NCBI GenBank assembly: GCA_963708245.1
Contig: OY970201.1
Span: 1 to 64,000, forward strand
Source of the DNA: CAVYXK01 sp963708245
Lineage (GTDB): Bacteria; Pseudomonadota; Alphaproteobacteria; Acetobacterales; Acetobacteraceae
Reading direction: 5' to 3'
DNA: 64,000 nucleotides
The notes beneath the pieces were generated by a model. It searched no databases. It was given only the letters and a program-made list of their open reading frames with translations, and was not told the DNA's origin. Shown here one piece after another: positions 1-8,839 of the stretch; positions within the stretch are counted from its first letter, which is position 1, and each line of letters opens with the position of its first letter. The translations under genes and the position numbers were made by a program.

Positions 1-356
1 TTGCGATGATCGAGAGCCTGCCGGCCGGCCCGCGCATCACGCTTGGCGCCGACAAGGCCTATGACACCCAGGGCTTTGTCGCCGAGGTGCGGCCGCTGAA
101 GGTGACGCCACACGTCGCACAGAACAACAAGCACCGTCGCTCCGCCATTGATGGCCGCACCACGCGGCATGCCGGCTACGCGATCAGCCAGTGCAGGCGC
201 GAGCGCATCGAGGAGGTGTTCGGCTGGATCAAGACGGTGGGCGGTCTACGCAAGACACGTCACCGTGGCACCGCCCGCGTCGGCTGGATGTTTACTCTGG
301 CGGCGGTGGCCTACAATGCGGTGCGCATCCCGAAGCTGCTGGCCGGCGTGGCGTAG
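1..356 (+). CDS. IS5-family transposase, C-terminal part (cut by window edge)
   Basis: The frame is open from the window edge, so this is the end of a DDE transposase that begins outside. About 118 residues are visible, including the segment GADKAYDT with the second catalytic Asp and RIEEVFGWIKTVGGLRKTRH, where the Glu of the DDE triad sits, followed by the usual hydrophobic C-terminus (FTLAAVAYNAVRIPKLL). The spacing and motifs match IS5-group transposases. It is not the same element as the two IS5/IS427-type copies further right, whose C-terminus reads VVERTLAWLNRCRRLG. An IS110-family gene starts 83 bp downstream in the same direction. Whether the rest of the gene is intact cannot be seen. 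Confidence 0.8.
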   Translation, partial: AMIESLPAGPRITLGADKAYDTQGFVAEVRPLKVTPHVAQNNKHRRSAIDGRTTRHAGYAISQCRRERIEEVFGWIKTVGGLRKTRHRGTARVGWMFTLAAVAYNAVRIPKLLAGVA

Positions 357-439
357 CAGTGCCAGGAGATTCTATGCGGGTGGACGGCGACCGGGAGGTG
401 ATAGCCTGAGGTTGCTGTCCCATCAGATGGAGACGACCG

Positions 440-1642
440 ATGCAATACACCGCCCGCACCCGGCACCTGACAGCCACCCTCCAGGAGTACGATAGCTCAT
501 TGTTCGTGGCGTTGGAATTAAGCAGGTCGATTTGCTTACTCGCCGTGAGCGCACCGAACAGCGACAAGATCAGCAAATACCGAGTCGACGCCGGCGATAG
601 CGGGACGTTGTTGATGCTGCTGTCGCGCCTGAGAGCGGAAGTAGAGCGGCGGTGCGGCAGGCCAGTCAAGATCATCTCGATCCATGAGGCTGGGCTTGAT
701 GGGTTCTGGGTGCACCGTCTGTTGGAGGCCAATGGCGTGGACAGCCACGTCGTCGACGCTGCCTCGATCGCGGTGGATCGACGCAGCCGACGGGTCAAAA
801 CCGACCGGGTCGATGTCGAGAAACTGCTGCGCACGCTGATGGGCTGGGCGCGCGGGGAACGGCAGGTTTGTTCCATGGTGCGGCCACCGAGCCCGGCGGA
901 GGAGGATGCGCGGCGACTGACCCGCGAACGCGGAACGCTGGTCACGGAACGGGTCCGACACGTGAACCGGATCAAAGGCCTGCTGTCGACGCAGGGCGTA
1001 TTTGACTTTGAACCAATGCACAAGGATCGCCGCCGGCGTCTGGAGGAACTCCGTTGTTGGGATGGCCAAGCAGTGCCGCCGCGGTTGAAGATGGAGCTTA
1101 TCCGGGAGGTCGATCGTCTGGAACTGGTGATAGCGCAGCTCAGAGAGATTGAGACCGAGCGAGACGCGGCCCTACAAGTGGCGTCATCGCCGACTGAAAA
1201 GACGGCACAAGAACCGACTCCAATGCCGGCACTTATCGGGACACCTGGCGGTCAACTGTTGCGTCTCCGCGGCATCGGACCGGAAATCGCTTCCGTGCTT
1301 TCGTTGGAGGCGTTCTATCGCGACTTCGCCAATCGAAGGGAGGTCGCGGCTTACTCAGGGTTGACGCCCAGCCCTTGGAAGAGTGGTGGCATAGAGGTCG
1401 AACAAGGCATCTCGAAAGCAGGTAATGCTCGTTTGCGCAAGACGGTGATCCAGCTCGCATGGCTGTGGCTGCGGCACCAACCCGGCAGTGCGCTGAGCCG
1501 ATGGTTCCACGAGCGGGTCGGTGACAGACGCGGCAAGATCCGGCGTATCGCGATCGTCGCACTGGCGCGCAAGCTGCTGGTGGCGCTTTGGCGTTACGTG
1601 ACGCAAGGCCTTCTGCCAGAGGGTGCCGAGCTCAAGGCATGA
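440..1642 (+). CDS. IS110-family transposase (DEDD recombinase)
   Basis: A 400-residue protein of normal length for the family. The N-terminal RuvC-like DEDD domain shows FVALELSRS near residue 23, IHEAGLDG, and KTDRVDVEKLLR around residues 119-130. The C-terminal Transposase_20 domain shows LRGIGPEIASVLSLEAF and the GISKAGNARLRKTVIQLAW segment carrying the catalytic serine. A coiled, charged linker joins the domains. IS110 enzymes insert without terminal inverted repeats and use a bridge RNA transcribed from the element's non-coding end; the 190 bases after this gene fold into several hairpins (listed separately). The first catalytic position reads Glu in ALELS where many relatives have Asp, a variant I believe occurs in part of the family. 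The reading frame is intact. Confidence 0.92.
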   Translation: MQYTARTRHLTATLQEYDSSLFVALELSRSICLLAVSAPNSDKISKYRVDAGDSGTLLMLLSRLRAEVERRCGRPVKIISIHEAGLDGFWVHRLLEANGVDSHVVDAASIAVDRRSRRVKTDRVDVEKLLRTLMGWARGERQVCSMVRPPSPAEEDARRLTRERGTLVTERVRHVNRIKGLLSTQGVFDFEPMHKDRRRRLEELRCWDGQAVPPRLKMELIREVDRLELVIAQLREIETERDAALQVASSPTEKTAQEPTPMPALIGTPGGQLLRLRGIGPEIASVLSLEAFYRDFANRREVAAYSGLTPSPWKSGGIEVEQGISKAGNARLRKTVIQLAWLWLRHQPGSALSRWFHERVGDRRGKIRRIAIVALARKLLVALWRYVTQGLLPEGAELKA

Positions 1643-1830
1643 ACCACCCATAGGTGGATCATCCTATCCGCGGGAAAGCCGCAAGGCAGATCCCGCCGGA
1701 TCCAGGCGGGTGGTGATCGTGGACAGACGTGGCTGCAAAAATGCCGTCTCAAAGAGATGGATCCCACCCTTCCTGAGCCCGATGTCCTCGAGAATGAGGG
1801 ATCATGGTACGGGCGAAATGGTGCCCGACC
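1643..1830 (+). ncRNA. Candidate structured RNA at the 3' end of the IS110 element
   Basis: Directly after the IS110 stop codon there are four separable stem-loops: CCACC/GGTGG (1644-1657), CCCGCC/GGCGGG with a 7-base loop (1692-1710), AGAC..GGC/GCC.GTCT (1725-1749), and GGTaCGGGC/GCCCGACC with an 8-base loop (1806-1830). IS110-family elements carry a bridge RNA in a non-coding end, in the 3' end for the IS1111 branch. The fold is read by eye; a bridge-RNA role is inference and the element's right boundary was not identified. Confidence 0.3.
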
Positions 1831-2282
1831 GAATGTGAGTGGATGCGGCCATCGTTGCCGTTGTTGTGAACGGGCTCGAGCCTGCGGATCCGCAGCAAGG
1901 AGAAAAAGGCGCAATGACGACGTAGAGACCACTTGACACGGGGCCACCCCATGTGAGTTTGTCCCAAGGCATGAGTCTTGCCCGCCCGCACAGCAGAAAT
2001 CCACAAAATCGATGTGCAAAGCGTGTTCCGATCGCCACCAGGAAAGCAAGCCGCTCGGAACTTTCGTGATTTTCCGCAGCCTGCTAGGGAAGTTGAGCCC
2101 GGGTCGCGAGGTTGCGGGCGAGCGACAAACGGGGATGTCGGTGGCGGGCGGCCTGAACCGCCGCATTCGGTAGAGTCGAGATGTGGCGCGGTGGCTGTAA
2201 GCCGAACATATCTGTTGCCGCCCCTTTCGTTTGGCGGTGCCTCACTGGTCCGGCCGTGGCTCCGTCTCCACACCCCGCTCGT
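1831..2282. other. Non-coding stretch between IS110 flank and group II intron
   Basis: Open frames on both strands here have no recognisable product. The minus-strand part nearest 2282 is the tail of a group II intron downstream of domain V; its exact 3' splice boundary was not found. Nothing else is recognised. Confidence 0.4.
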
Positions 2283-2317
2283 CGAACCGGACATGCAGAT
2301 CTCCCGCATCCGGCTCT
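2283..2317 (-). ncRNA. Group II intron domain V hairpin
   Basis: On the minus strand, a short distance after the maturase stop codon, the sequence GAGCCGGATGCGGG..CTGCATGTCCGGTTC forms a 34-base hairpin with the arms GAGCCGGA/TCCGGTTC. This matches the domain V layout, including the AGC triad at the foot of the 5' strand. Its position just 3' of the reverse-transcriptase frame is as expected for a bacterial group II intron. The upstream intron domains are not recognisable in the window, so splicing is unlikely. Confidence 0.65.
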
Positions 2318-2328
2318 CGGACAAAACA

Positions 2329-3412
2329 TCACGCCTTCACCCACGACACGTCGTGCCCAAGCCGGCTCAGGCGCACGAGCCCGAAGTGCCCGTAGAGGTG
2401 CGAGAGTGGATAGCTCCCGCCCATGCGTCGCCTGACCTTGTGCTTGGAACGCAACCACCGACGCAACCGCACCGCCGTGTGGCTGTCGAGCGCCTGATAC
2501 GCCTTGCTGACAGTACCAACGCTGAAGTAGTTGGCCCATCCGCGTAAAGCGCGGTTCAACTGCTCCACCAGCTCTGTGGTCTTTTGCCAAGTACCCGATC
2601 GGTCAGTCAGCGCGTGGACTTTGTCGACCATGCGCTTGATGCTCTTCTTCGATGGCCGTTGACCCAAGCGGGCCTTGCCGGTTCTCGCCGAGTACCTCCG
2701 TCCGAACGTGTAGCCCAAGAAATCGAACGCCCCTTCCTGTACCTTGCAGATCCGTGTCTTCTCCTCGCTCACCGTGAGCTTCAGCTTGCCCATGATCTCG
2801 CGCAGTCGTCGCAACGCCTCGTCGGCGTTGCCCTTCCGGCACAGGATCACGAGGTCGTCGGCGTAAGTCACGATGCGCGTGCCGAGGCGTCGCTCCAGCC
2901 CGAGCTTCTTCCAGCCCAGCACAAACCGGCGCATGTAGAGATTCGCCAGCAGTGGTGAGATGGGTGAGCCTTGCGGGATGCCGCGCCGCTTGTCCCGAGC
3001 CTCCGTCGTGCGTGTCCTCCGCCCTCGTTGGTCGGTTTCTTCCACGGGGCAGTCCAGCCACATCTTGATCAGATGCAGCACACGCCGATCAACGATCCGG
3101 CGAGCTACCGATTTAAGGAGGTCGGCATGGGGAGTGAGGTCGGCGTCAACCACTTCCGGGTGGCCACGGAACAGCAGTTCCTCCACCTCGATCACCGCCT
3201 GTTGGGCGTTACGCCCGGGACGGTAAAGCGTATTGCTCCGGTGGAAGGTCAGCTTCGAAGATCGGTTCCAGGGACGCGCCGATGAGGTCGGCCACCCGCG
3301 TGTTGCACAACAGCCTCAGTCTGGCCAAGCATCCGGCATCCGCTCCGGGACAAATTCGCATCGGCGCCAACCCCGTCGGGCCTGTCACGAATTCCAACCG
3401 CCACCGTAGCAC
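2329..3412 (-). pseudogene. ltrA: Group II intron reverse transcriptase/maturase, broken
   Basis: The main frame (2329-3195, 288 residues) has the RT block RRGIPQGSPISPLLANLYM, the catalytic YADDLVILCRKG, and a C-terminal maturase (GIIM) domain with ALRGWANYFSVGTVSKAYQ. The preceding RT segment VADLIGASLEPIFEADLPPE lies in another frame (3209-3412). One extra base in the AAA at 3225-3227 separates them: removing it gives PEQYAYRPGRNAQQAVIEVEE. There is also a short in-frame loss near residue 18, where DADLTPHADLL replaces the usual DADL..YF.SIPHADLL, and the extreme N-terminus is missing. The protein is therefore unlikely to be active. Domain V of the intron follows at 2283-2317. Confidence 0.85.
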
Positions 3413-3438
3413 GATGACATAAGGGGGGCGCTGCCGAA

Positions 3439-3570
3439 ATGACTCCCGGATCGATTGTCCGCTGTCGCAACTGCGATTGGGTGCTGCTGCCGAGCGACTC
3501 GGATGAAGTCCATCTGCTCCGGCTGCTGGCGGGAGCGATGGACGATGTAGTCGCCATCAAGCGATCAGCC
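3439..3570 (+). pseudogene. N-terminal remnant of a SNF2/DrmD-like helicase
   Basis: About 40 residues starting MTPGSIVRCRNCDWVLLPS and continuing SDEVHLLRLLAG..DDVVAI resemble the start of large SNF2-type helicases of the kind found in DISARM-like defence clusters, which begin with a similar GTIVRCRNRDWVLLPS motif. A good ribosome binding site (AAGGGGGG) lies about 10 bases before the ATG. The frame is cut by IS21 at 3571. Joining across the IS21 target duplication does not restore helicase sequence on the far side, so the gene was already truncated. The family assignment rests on recalled similarity of a short N-terminus. Confidence 0.4.
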
Positions 3571-3684
3571 TGTGTTTCGGCGTGCAATTTTGACCCCCTG
3601 AGCCCGGGGGATCGGCGTCCAAAATTGACCCCCTGAATTGTGGCTTGTGGGCTGCCTGCTTCGATTTGAGGTGGGCGGTGGGGG

Positions 3685-5181
3685 ATGCTGATTGTGGAGA
3701 CGATCGGCCGGATACGACGCGAGCATTTGGTCAAGGGCAAGTCGATCAGGGAGATCGCGCGCGACCTGAACATATCGCGCAACACGGTTCGCAAGGTGCT
3801 TCGGTCGGGGGAGACGTCGTTTTCCTATGAGCGGGAGGTTCAGCCACGCCCCAAGCTCGGCCGTTGGAAGGTCGAGATCGACCGGCTGCTGACCGCGAAC
3901 GTCGAGAGCACGGCGCGCGAGCGGCTGACCTTGATCCGCATATTCGAGGAGTTGCGGGCGCTGGGCTACGACGGCGGCTACGACGCCGTCCGACGCTACG
4001 CCCGGACCTGGAGCCGGGAGCACGCGGGCCAGGCGGCGGCCGCTTACGTGCCACTGTCGTTCGCGCCGGGCGAGGCCTACCAATTCGACTGGAGCCACGA
4101 GATTGTCGTGATGAACGGCGTGACGGTGACTGTGAAGGTCGCGCACGTCCGCCTGTGTCATAGCCGCATGATGTCCGTTCGCGCCTATCCACGCGAGACG
4201 CAGGAGATGGTGTTTGACGCCCACGAGCGCGCTTTCGCGCTCTTCAGGGGCGCCTGCACGCGCGGCATCTACGACAACATGAAGACCGCGGTGGAGACGA
4301 TCTTCATCGGCAAGGACCGGCAATACAACCGCCGCTTCCTGCAGATGTGCGCTCACCATCTGGTGGATCCGGTCGCCTGCACGCCGGCATCGGGCTGGGA
4401 GAAGGGTCAGGTGGAGAACCAAGTAGGCCTGGTGCGCGAGCGCTTCTTTACCCCGAGGCTGCGGTTCAAGACCTACGACGAACTAAACGCCTGGCTCACC
4501 GATAGATGCATCGCCTACGCCAAAGCGCATCCGCATCCCGAGCGTCCCGAGCAGACGGTGTGGGAAGTCTTCGAGGAAGAGCGGCCGAAGCTTGTCGCCT
4601 ATCGCGGCCGCTTCGATGGCTTCCACGCGCTGCCCGCGTCGGTGTCGAAGACCTGTCTGGTGCGCTTCGACAATAACAAATACTCCGTGAGCGCCAGTGC
4701 GGTCGGCCGGCCTGTCGAGATCCATGCCTACGCCGATCGGATCATCATCCGCCAGGATGGGCGCATCGTCGCGGAACACCGCCGCAGCTACAGCCGAGGC
4801 GAGACGATCTACGATCCTTGGCATTACGTGCCGGTTTTGGCCCGCAAACCGGGCGCGCTGCGCAACGGCGCGCCGTTCAGGGACTGGGTGCTGCCGGCCG
4901 CGCTGGAGCGGGTGCGGCGCAAGCTCGCCGGGTCCGACGATGGCGATCGTCAGATGGTCGCCATCCTGGCTGCCGTGCTGACGGATGGGTTGACGGCGGT
5001 CGAAGCTGCCTGCGCGCAGGCGATGTCCGAAGGCGTCCACTCATCTGACGTGATCATCAACATCCTCACGCGGCACCGCGACCCCGGGCCGGCGGCCATC
5101 ATCCTTACGCCGGATGCGTTGATACTCCGCCATGCGCCGGTCGCCGATTGCGCCAGATACGATCAACTCAGGAGCACATGA
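3685..5181 (+). CDS. istA: IS21 transposase IstA
   Basis: A 498-residue DDE transposase of normal length. An N-terminal helix-turn-helix (SIREIARDLNISRNTVRKVL, residues about 20-40) precedes the catalytic core, with D135 in YQFDWSHE, D197 in GIYDNMKTAV and E244 in GWEKGQVENQVGLVRERF. The C-terminal Mu-type beta-barrel follows (LVRFDNNKYSVSASAVGR). IstA needs the IstB ATPase as target-selecting partner; its stop codon overlaps the istB start as ATGA. The frame is intact, but the partner gene is split, so the element cannot move by itself unless IstB comes from elsewhere. Confidence 0.95.
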   Translation: MLIVETIGRIRREHLVKGKSIREIARDLNISRNTVRKVLRSGETSFSYEREVQPRPKLGRWKVEIDRLLTANVESTARERLTLIRIFEELRALGYDGGYDAVRRYARTWSREHAGQAAAAYVPLSFAPGEAYQFDWSHEIVVMNGVTVTVKVAHVRLCHSRMMSVRAYPRETQEMVFDAHERAFALFRGACTRGIYDNMKTAVETIFIGKDRQYNRRFLQMCAHHLVDPVACTPASGWEKGQVENQVGLVRERFFTPRLRFKTYDELNAWLTDRCIAYAKAHPHPERPEQTVWEVFEEERPKLVAYRGRFDGFHALPASVSKTCLVRFDNNKYSVSASAVGRPVEIHAYADRIIIRQDGRIVAEHRRSYSRGETIYDPWHYVPVLARKPGALRNGAPFRDWVLPAALERVRRKLAGSDDGDRQMVAILAAVLTDGLTAVEAACAQAMSEGVHSSDVIINILTRHRDPGPAAIILTPDALILRHAPVADCARYDQLRST

Positions 5182-5825
5182 GCATGGAGCGAACCGAAGT
5201 CCTCGACATGATGGGGGAGCTCAAGCTCTTTGGAATGAAGGGCGCCTATGACGAGACGCTGGCCACCGCGATCAAGCGCAAGCACGAGCCGCAACGCTTT
5301 GTCGGCGATCTGCTCAAGGCAGAGATCTCGGAGAAGCAGGCGCGCTCAATCAGATATCAGCTGACGATCGCCAAGCTGCCGCTCGCCAAGGACGTGGACG
5401 AGTTTGCCTTCAACGGAACGCCGATCAACGAGAGCCTGGTGCGCGATCTTGCCGACGGCAACTTCATCGCTCAGCAGCGCAACCTCGTCCTGGTCGGCGG
5501 GACCGGCACCGGCAAGACGCATCTGGCGATCGCGATCGCGCGGAGCTGTATCCGCGCCGGATCGCGCGGACGCTTCTTCAACACCGTCGATCTGGTCAAC
5601 CGGCTCGAGGCCGAAGGGCGGGCAGGCCGCCAGGGACAACTCGCCGATCATCTCACCCGTCTGGACTTCGTCGTGCTCGACGAACTCGGCTATCTGCCCT
5701 TCGCACAGGCCGGCGGGCAGCTGCTGTTCCACACCGTCAGCCGGCTCTACGAGCGCACCTCCGTGATCGTCACGACCAATCTTGCCTTCGGCGAATGGCC
5801 GAGCGTCTTCGGCAACTCGACGCCT

Positions 5826-7188
5826 TCATGATGCCTCTCCATTGGAGCGGATGGTCTGTCGAGCGCGCGCCCTAGGCGTCGCCACTTGGTCGGGAGATAT
5901 CGAGATTTGCCACGGCATGCCCTTGGTCAGCTGCTTTCCCTTCAGCCAGCCTTTTCGGAGCCAATCAAAAATGGTCTGCGGTGTAATGCCGATCAGCGCG
6001 GCTGCACCCTGTACTGAGTAGCTTCCGTCGGCCCATCGCGGAGGGTTCACCGCGATGCCGTTGATCTTGACGGTCCGGATCCCCCACCGTTTTCGCAGCA
6101 CGTGAACCATGTTGCCAGAAAATGGTGGTCCGTGCGCGGTCCGAAACCCTTCCCTGTTGAGGGTGGCGGCAATCTCAGCATCCATCTTCTGCAGCCCGTT
6201 GAGTTCGACGATACGCCGTCTCAGTTGTTCCTGATCGGCGTGCTGCGCATAGCCTTGCACGCGTCGTTGCAACCAGTGCTCGCTGGTCGCGCCGGTTTGC
6301 CAAATAATCCTGATCCAGACGTAGCCACGCCGCTGCTTCTGATCCAGTATGACCTCCTTGATCACCAGTCGAACGATCTGTTTGCGCTCTGCCGCGGTGG
6401 TCGTCGCAGCGTGCCACAGCTTCGGCAAGTCCTCGCCCAGTGCCAGAATCTCTTGCCGATCGCTGTCGGAAACCGAGACGGCCTGCTCACGACGCCATGC
6501 CTCGTATTCCTGCTCGATTTGGTCCGCCCGCCTCAAGCGCTCTTCCCAGATCCTCTCGAGTGAGCGAGCCACCAAGCGGTTCTCGGGCTCAACGGCGTCG
6601 TACTGGCGTCGGGCGCGCTCGGCATCATAGCGGGCCCGCTCGCGCTTGAGCGACCATTGTCGCTCTATCGCACGGTTCTCCACTTCGACCTCACTCACGG
6701 CAGCAACCGCCACCGCAATTCGGTCTGGCGTCAGCGCCTCCAGGATCAATCGTTCTACCTCAGCGTCGACCTGGAGGGCTCGCACCTCTTGGCATTTCGG
6801 CCCTCCGTCGAAAGTTTGGTCGGCCACGCAAACGTAGACTGGAAAATCGCCATCAGTTCCGGAATAGCGCAGGCACATGCGGCGGGCACACCGACCGCAA
6901 CTGACGATGCCCTGCAGCAGAGCACTGCCCTTGCGGGGCGCACCGGATCGGCCCGCATCGTAGCGTGCGACATTATTAGCCAGCTGCCGTTGATTTGCCA
7001 TGAACTCTTCCCAGTCGACATAAGCCGGATGGGCGTCCTTGAGGCAGATCGACCAATCCTCAGGCGGAACCGCCACCGTCCCGATACGATCGCTACCTGG
7101 CCGTCGCCGCAGCGGCTCGGGCCGTCGCCGGCCATAGACGTAAGCGCCAGCATAGGCTGGGTTCTTCAAAATGTGCCTGGGCTTGTCA
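5826..7188 (-). pseudogene. Serine recombinase, C-terminal part
   Basis: About 450 residues running from HILKNPAYAGAYVYGRRR (recombinase domain) through a zinc ribbon (IVSCGRCARRMCLRY..YVCVADQT) and a long charged coiled coil (residues about 160-230) to a C-terminal region with a helix-turn-helix (SYSVQGAAALIGITPQTIFD). Large serine recombinases cut and rejoin att sites. The frame is open into the IS5 element at 7189. The matching N-terminal catalytic part lies at 8155-8637, but roughly 100 residues of the linker between them are absent, so the gene cannot be rebuilt simply by removing the IS5 copy. Confidence 0.85.
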
Positions 7189-8154
7189 GAGTCTGTCCGG
7201 GAACATTGCTAGTTCCTGCATAGCCGTCTGACCATGAGACGGATGGAAGCGAGCAACAGAAAGGCACGCGCCTTCACATTGAGATTTTCCCAATCCTTAC
7301 CCAGTCGACGACATCGGTTGAGCCACGCCAACGTGCGTTCGACCACCCATCGCTTTGGTAGCACGACAAAGCCCTTGGCCTGGTCAGATCGTTTGACGAT
7401 CTCCACCTCGGCCTGCGACACGACACGCTTCAACGCCTCCTGGAATCGCCGCCCCTGATAGCCGCCATCGGCATAAAGCTTCAGCAGGAACGGAAACATC
7501 CCGAACAGCGTCGCCAGCAGCATGGCGCCGCCATCGCGATCCTGGATGTCCGCCGCCGTCACGATGGCCTGTAGCAGCAAACCCTGGGTATCGACCAGGA
7601 CGTGCCGCTTCTTGCCCTTGATCTTCTTCCCCGCATCATACCCATGCGGATCGATCGAGGCCCCCCTTTTTCGGCGCTCTTCACGCTCTGCGCATCAATC
7701 ACCGCGGCGGTCGGGCTGGCCTCTCGCGAGGCCTGCTCACGACATTTCACATACAATGCGTGATGCAGTCGCTCCAGCGTGCCGTCCCAGGTCCATCGTT
7801 CCAGATAGTCGTGCACTGTGCTCCGCGGCGGCAGGTCCTTGGGGATCGCCCGCCATTGGCAGCCGGTGCTCAGCACATACATCACGCCGTTCACCACCTG
7901 GCGGATATCAACGCTCCGCTTGTTGCCGCCCGGCTTGGCCGGGGGGATCAATGGTTCCACCTCGGCCCATTCGGCATCAGTCAGATCGCTCTCATAGCGC
8001 AGTCGGGTGCGGTCGTACCGCGTCCGGTTCTCCTTGGTCCACATCCAGTCCCCCGAATCGATGCTCGGGGGAGAGAGAATCACAGGCGATTCAATGGCTT
8101 CAAGGGTGACCCGCTAAGCGATTCTAAAGACTCAATTTGTTCCCGGACGGACAC
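7189..8154 (-). mobile_element. IS5-family (IS427-type) element, full-length copy
   Basis: A 966-bp element with near-perfect terminal inverted repeats (GAGTCTGTCCGGGAACA at the left, GTGTCCGTCCGGGAACA as read inward from the right) flanked by the 3-bp duplication TCA (7186-7188 and 8155-8157). A TNA target duplication, the length, and two overlapping transposase frames are hallmarks of the IS427 group of IS5. A nearly identical copy with a 222-bp deletion is at 31368-32111. Confidence 0.92.
7209..8044 (-). CDS. IS5/IS427 transposase, two frames joined by -1 frameshift
   Basis: The first frame (from the ATG at 8044, or GTG at 8083) carries the N-terminal DUF4096-like domain (DLTDAEWAEVEPLIPP) and the first catalytic Asp in AVIDAQSVKSAEKGG. 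The second (ending at 7209) has LKLYADGGYQG and VVERTLAWLNRCRRLGKDW with the other Asp and the Glu. The frames meet at a run of five A and six G on the coding strand (7661-7671). A -1 slip there yields a continuous protein reading GASIDPHGYDAGKKIKGKKR. Such programmed slippage is known for IS427-type elements. About 278 residues result. All catalytic residues are present, so this copy may be functional. Confidence 0.85.
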
Positions 8155-8637
8155 TCAGGGATCATGAGCGAGGCGGAGCTGCATCAGATCAAAATCCGCC
8201 TCCATCAAGGCGAGCGCCAGCCTGTCGTGATAGGCTGCAGGGTCATACAGGCGCTCGCCGTCTGCGATCAGCACCCCGAACAGTGAACACAATTCCAGAA
8301 GCTGGTGCCAATCTCGGTTGTTGCGTGCCAGCCGAGATGCGTCCAGGCTCATAACGAGCCCGGCTTTGCCAAGCCCGACCTCCGCGATCAACGTCTGAAA
8401 ACCGCGGCGATCACGGCTGTAGGCCCCCGACTTACCAAGATCATCGTCGATGACGTGAACTCGTTCTTGGGGCCAACCGAACAAAACCGCACGCTCAACC
8501 AGCCGGTACTGTAGCTCGGTGCTTTCCTGATGATGGCGAACTTGCCCCGGCGATGATTGTCGAACGTAAACGTAGGCAAGCTTGGCGCGGTGCGCAGTCG
8601 TGATGCGATCATCGCTCAACGACGTCGTCGTCGACAC
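8155..8637 (-). pseudogene. Serine recombinase, N-terminal catalytic part
   Basis: Resolvase-type catalytic domain: AYVYVRQSSPGQVRHHQEST with the nucleophilic Ser, SGAYSRDRRGFQTLIAEVGL, and VMSLDASRLARNNRDW. After YDPAAYHDRLALA the expected sequence is missing on this strand. Instead the complementary strand at 8166-8222 reads MSEAELHQIKIRLHQGERQ, which is the normal continuation of this family, so a segment of about 60 bp has been flipped between the inverted repeats CTGGCGCTCG and CGAGCGCCAG. The frame then runs into the IS5 copy. The start overlaps the small frame ending at 8609. Confidence 0.85.
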
Positions 8638-8839
8638 AGTTTCCCTCCTTTGGCTCGGCGGTAAGCGGACGCAGGCGCTGCAAGAGTTGACCCAGGTGCT
8701 GGGCCAGCCGCCGCCGTTCCTCGATTGAAAGTTGCGGCCATAGGCGCGGCGCTGTCGCTAACGCCTTGCCTGGCTCTATCCGGCTCCGGATTCGCCGATG
8801 GCCGTTCGGGGTGTCGTCCGCCGGCTTCGAGCTCCGCAT
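8609..8839 (-). CDS. Small protein upstream of serine recombinase
   Basis: A 76-residue frame whose C-terminal half reads like a real helical protein (APRLWPQLSIEERRRLAQHL and GQLLQRLRPLTAEP). It ends 28 bases inside the recombinase gene, a coupling seen for small helper frames before recombinases. It overlaps, in a different frame, the 3' part of the next feature, so at most one of the two is translated over that stretch; this one looks the more protein-like there. The start at 8839 is the last upstream ATG in frame and is not confirmed by a clear ribosome binding site. Function unknown. Confidence 0.45.
   Translation of the reverse strand: MRSSKPADDTPNGHRRIRSRIEPGKALATAPRLWPQLSIEERRRLAQHLGQLLQRLRPLTAEPKEGNCVDDDVVER

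Noticed and set aside
2084..2590. Minus-strand frame over the intron 3' end
   Set aside because: It is the group II intron tail and maturase read in another frame; peptides of this kind are recurrent artefacts of domain V-VI sequence.
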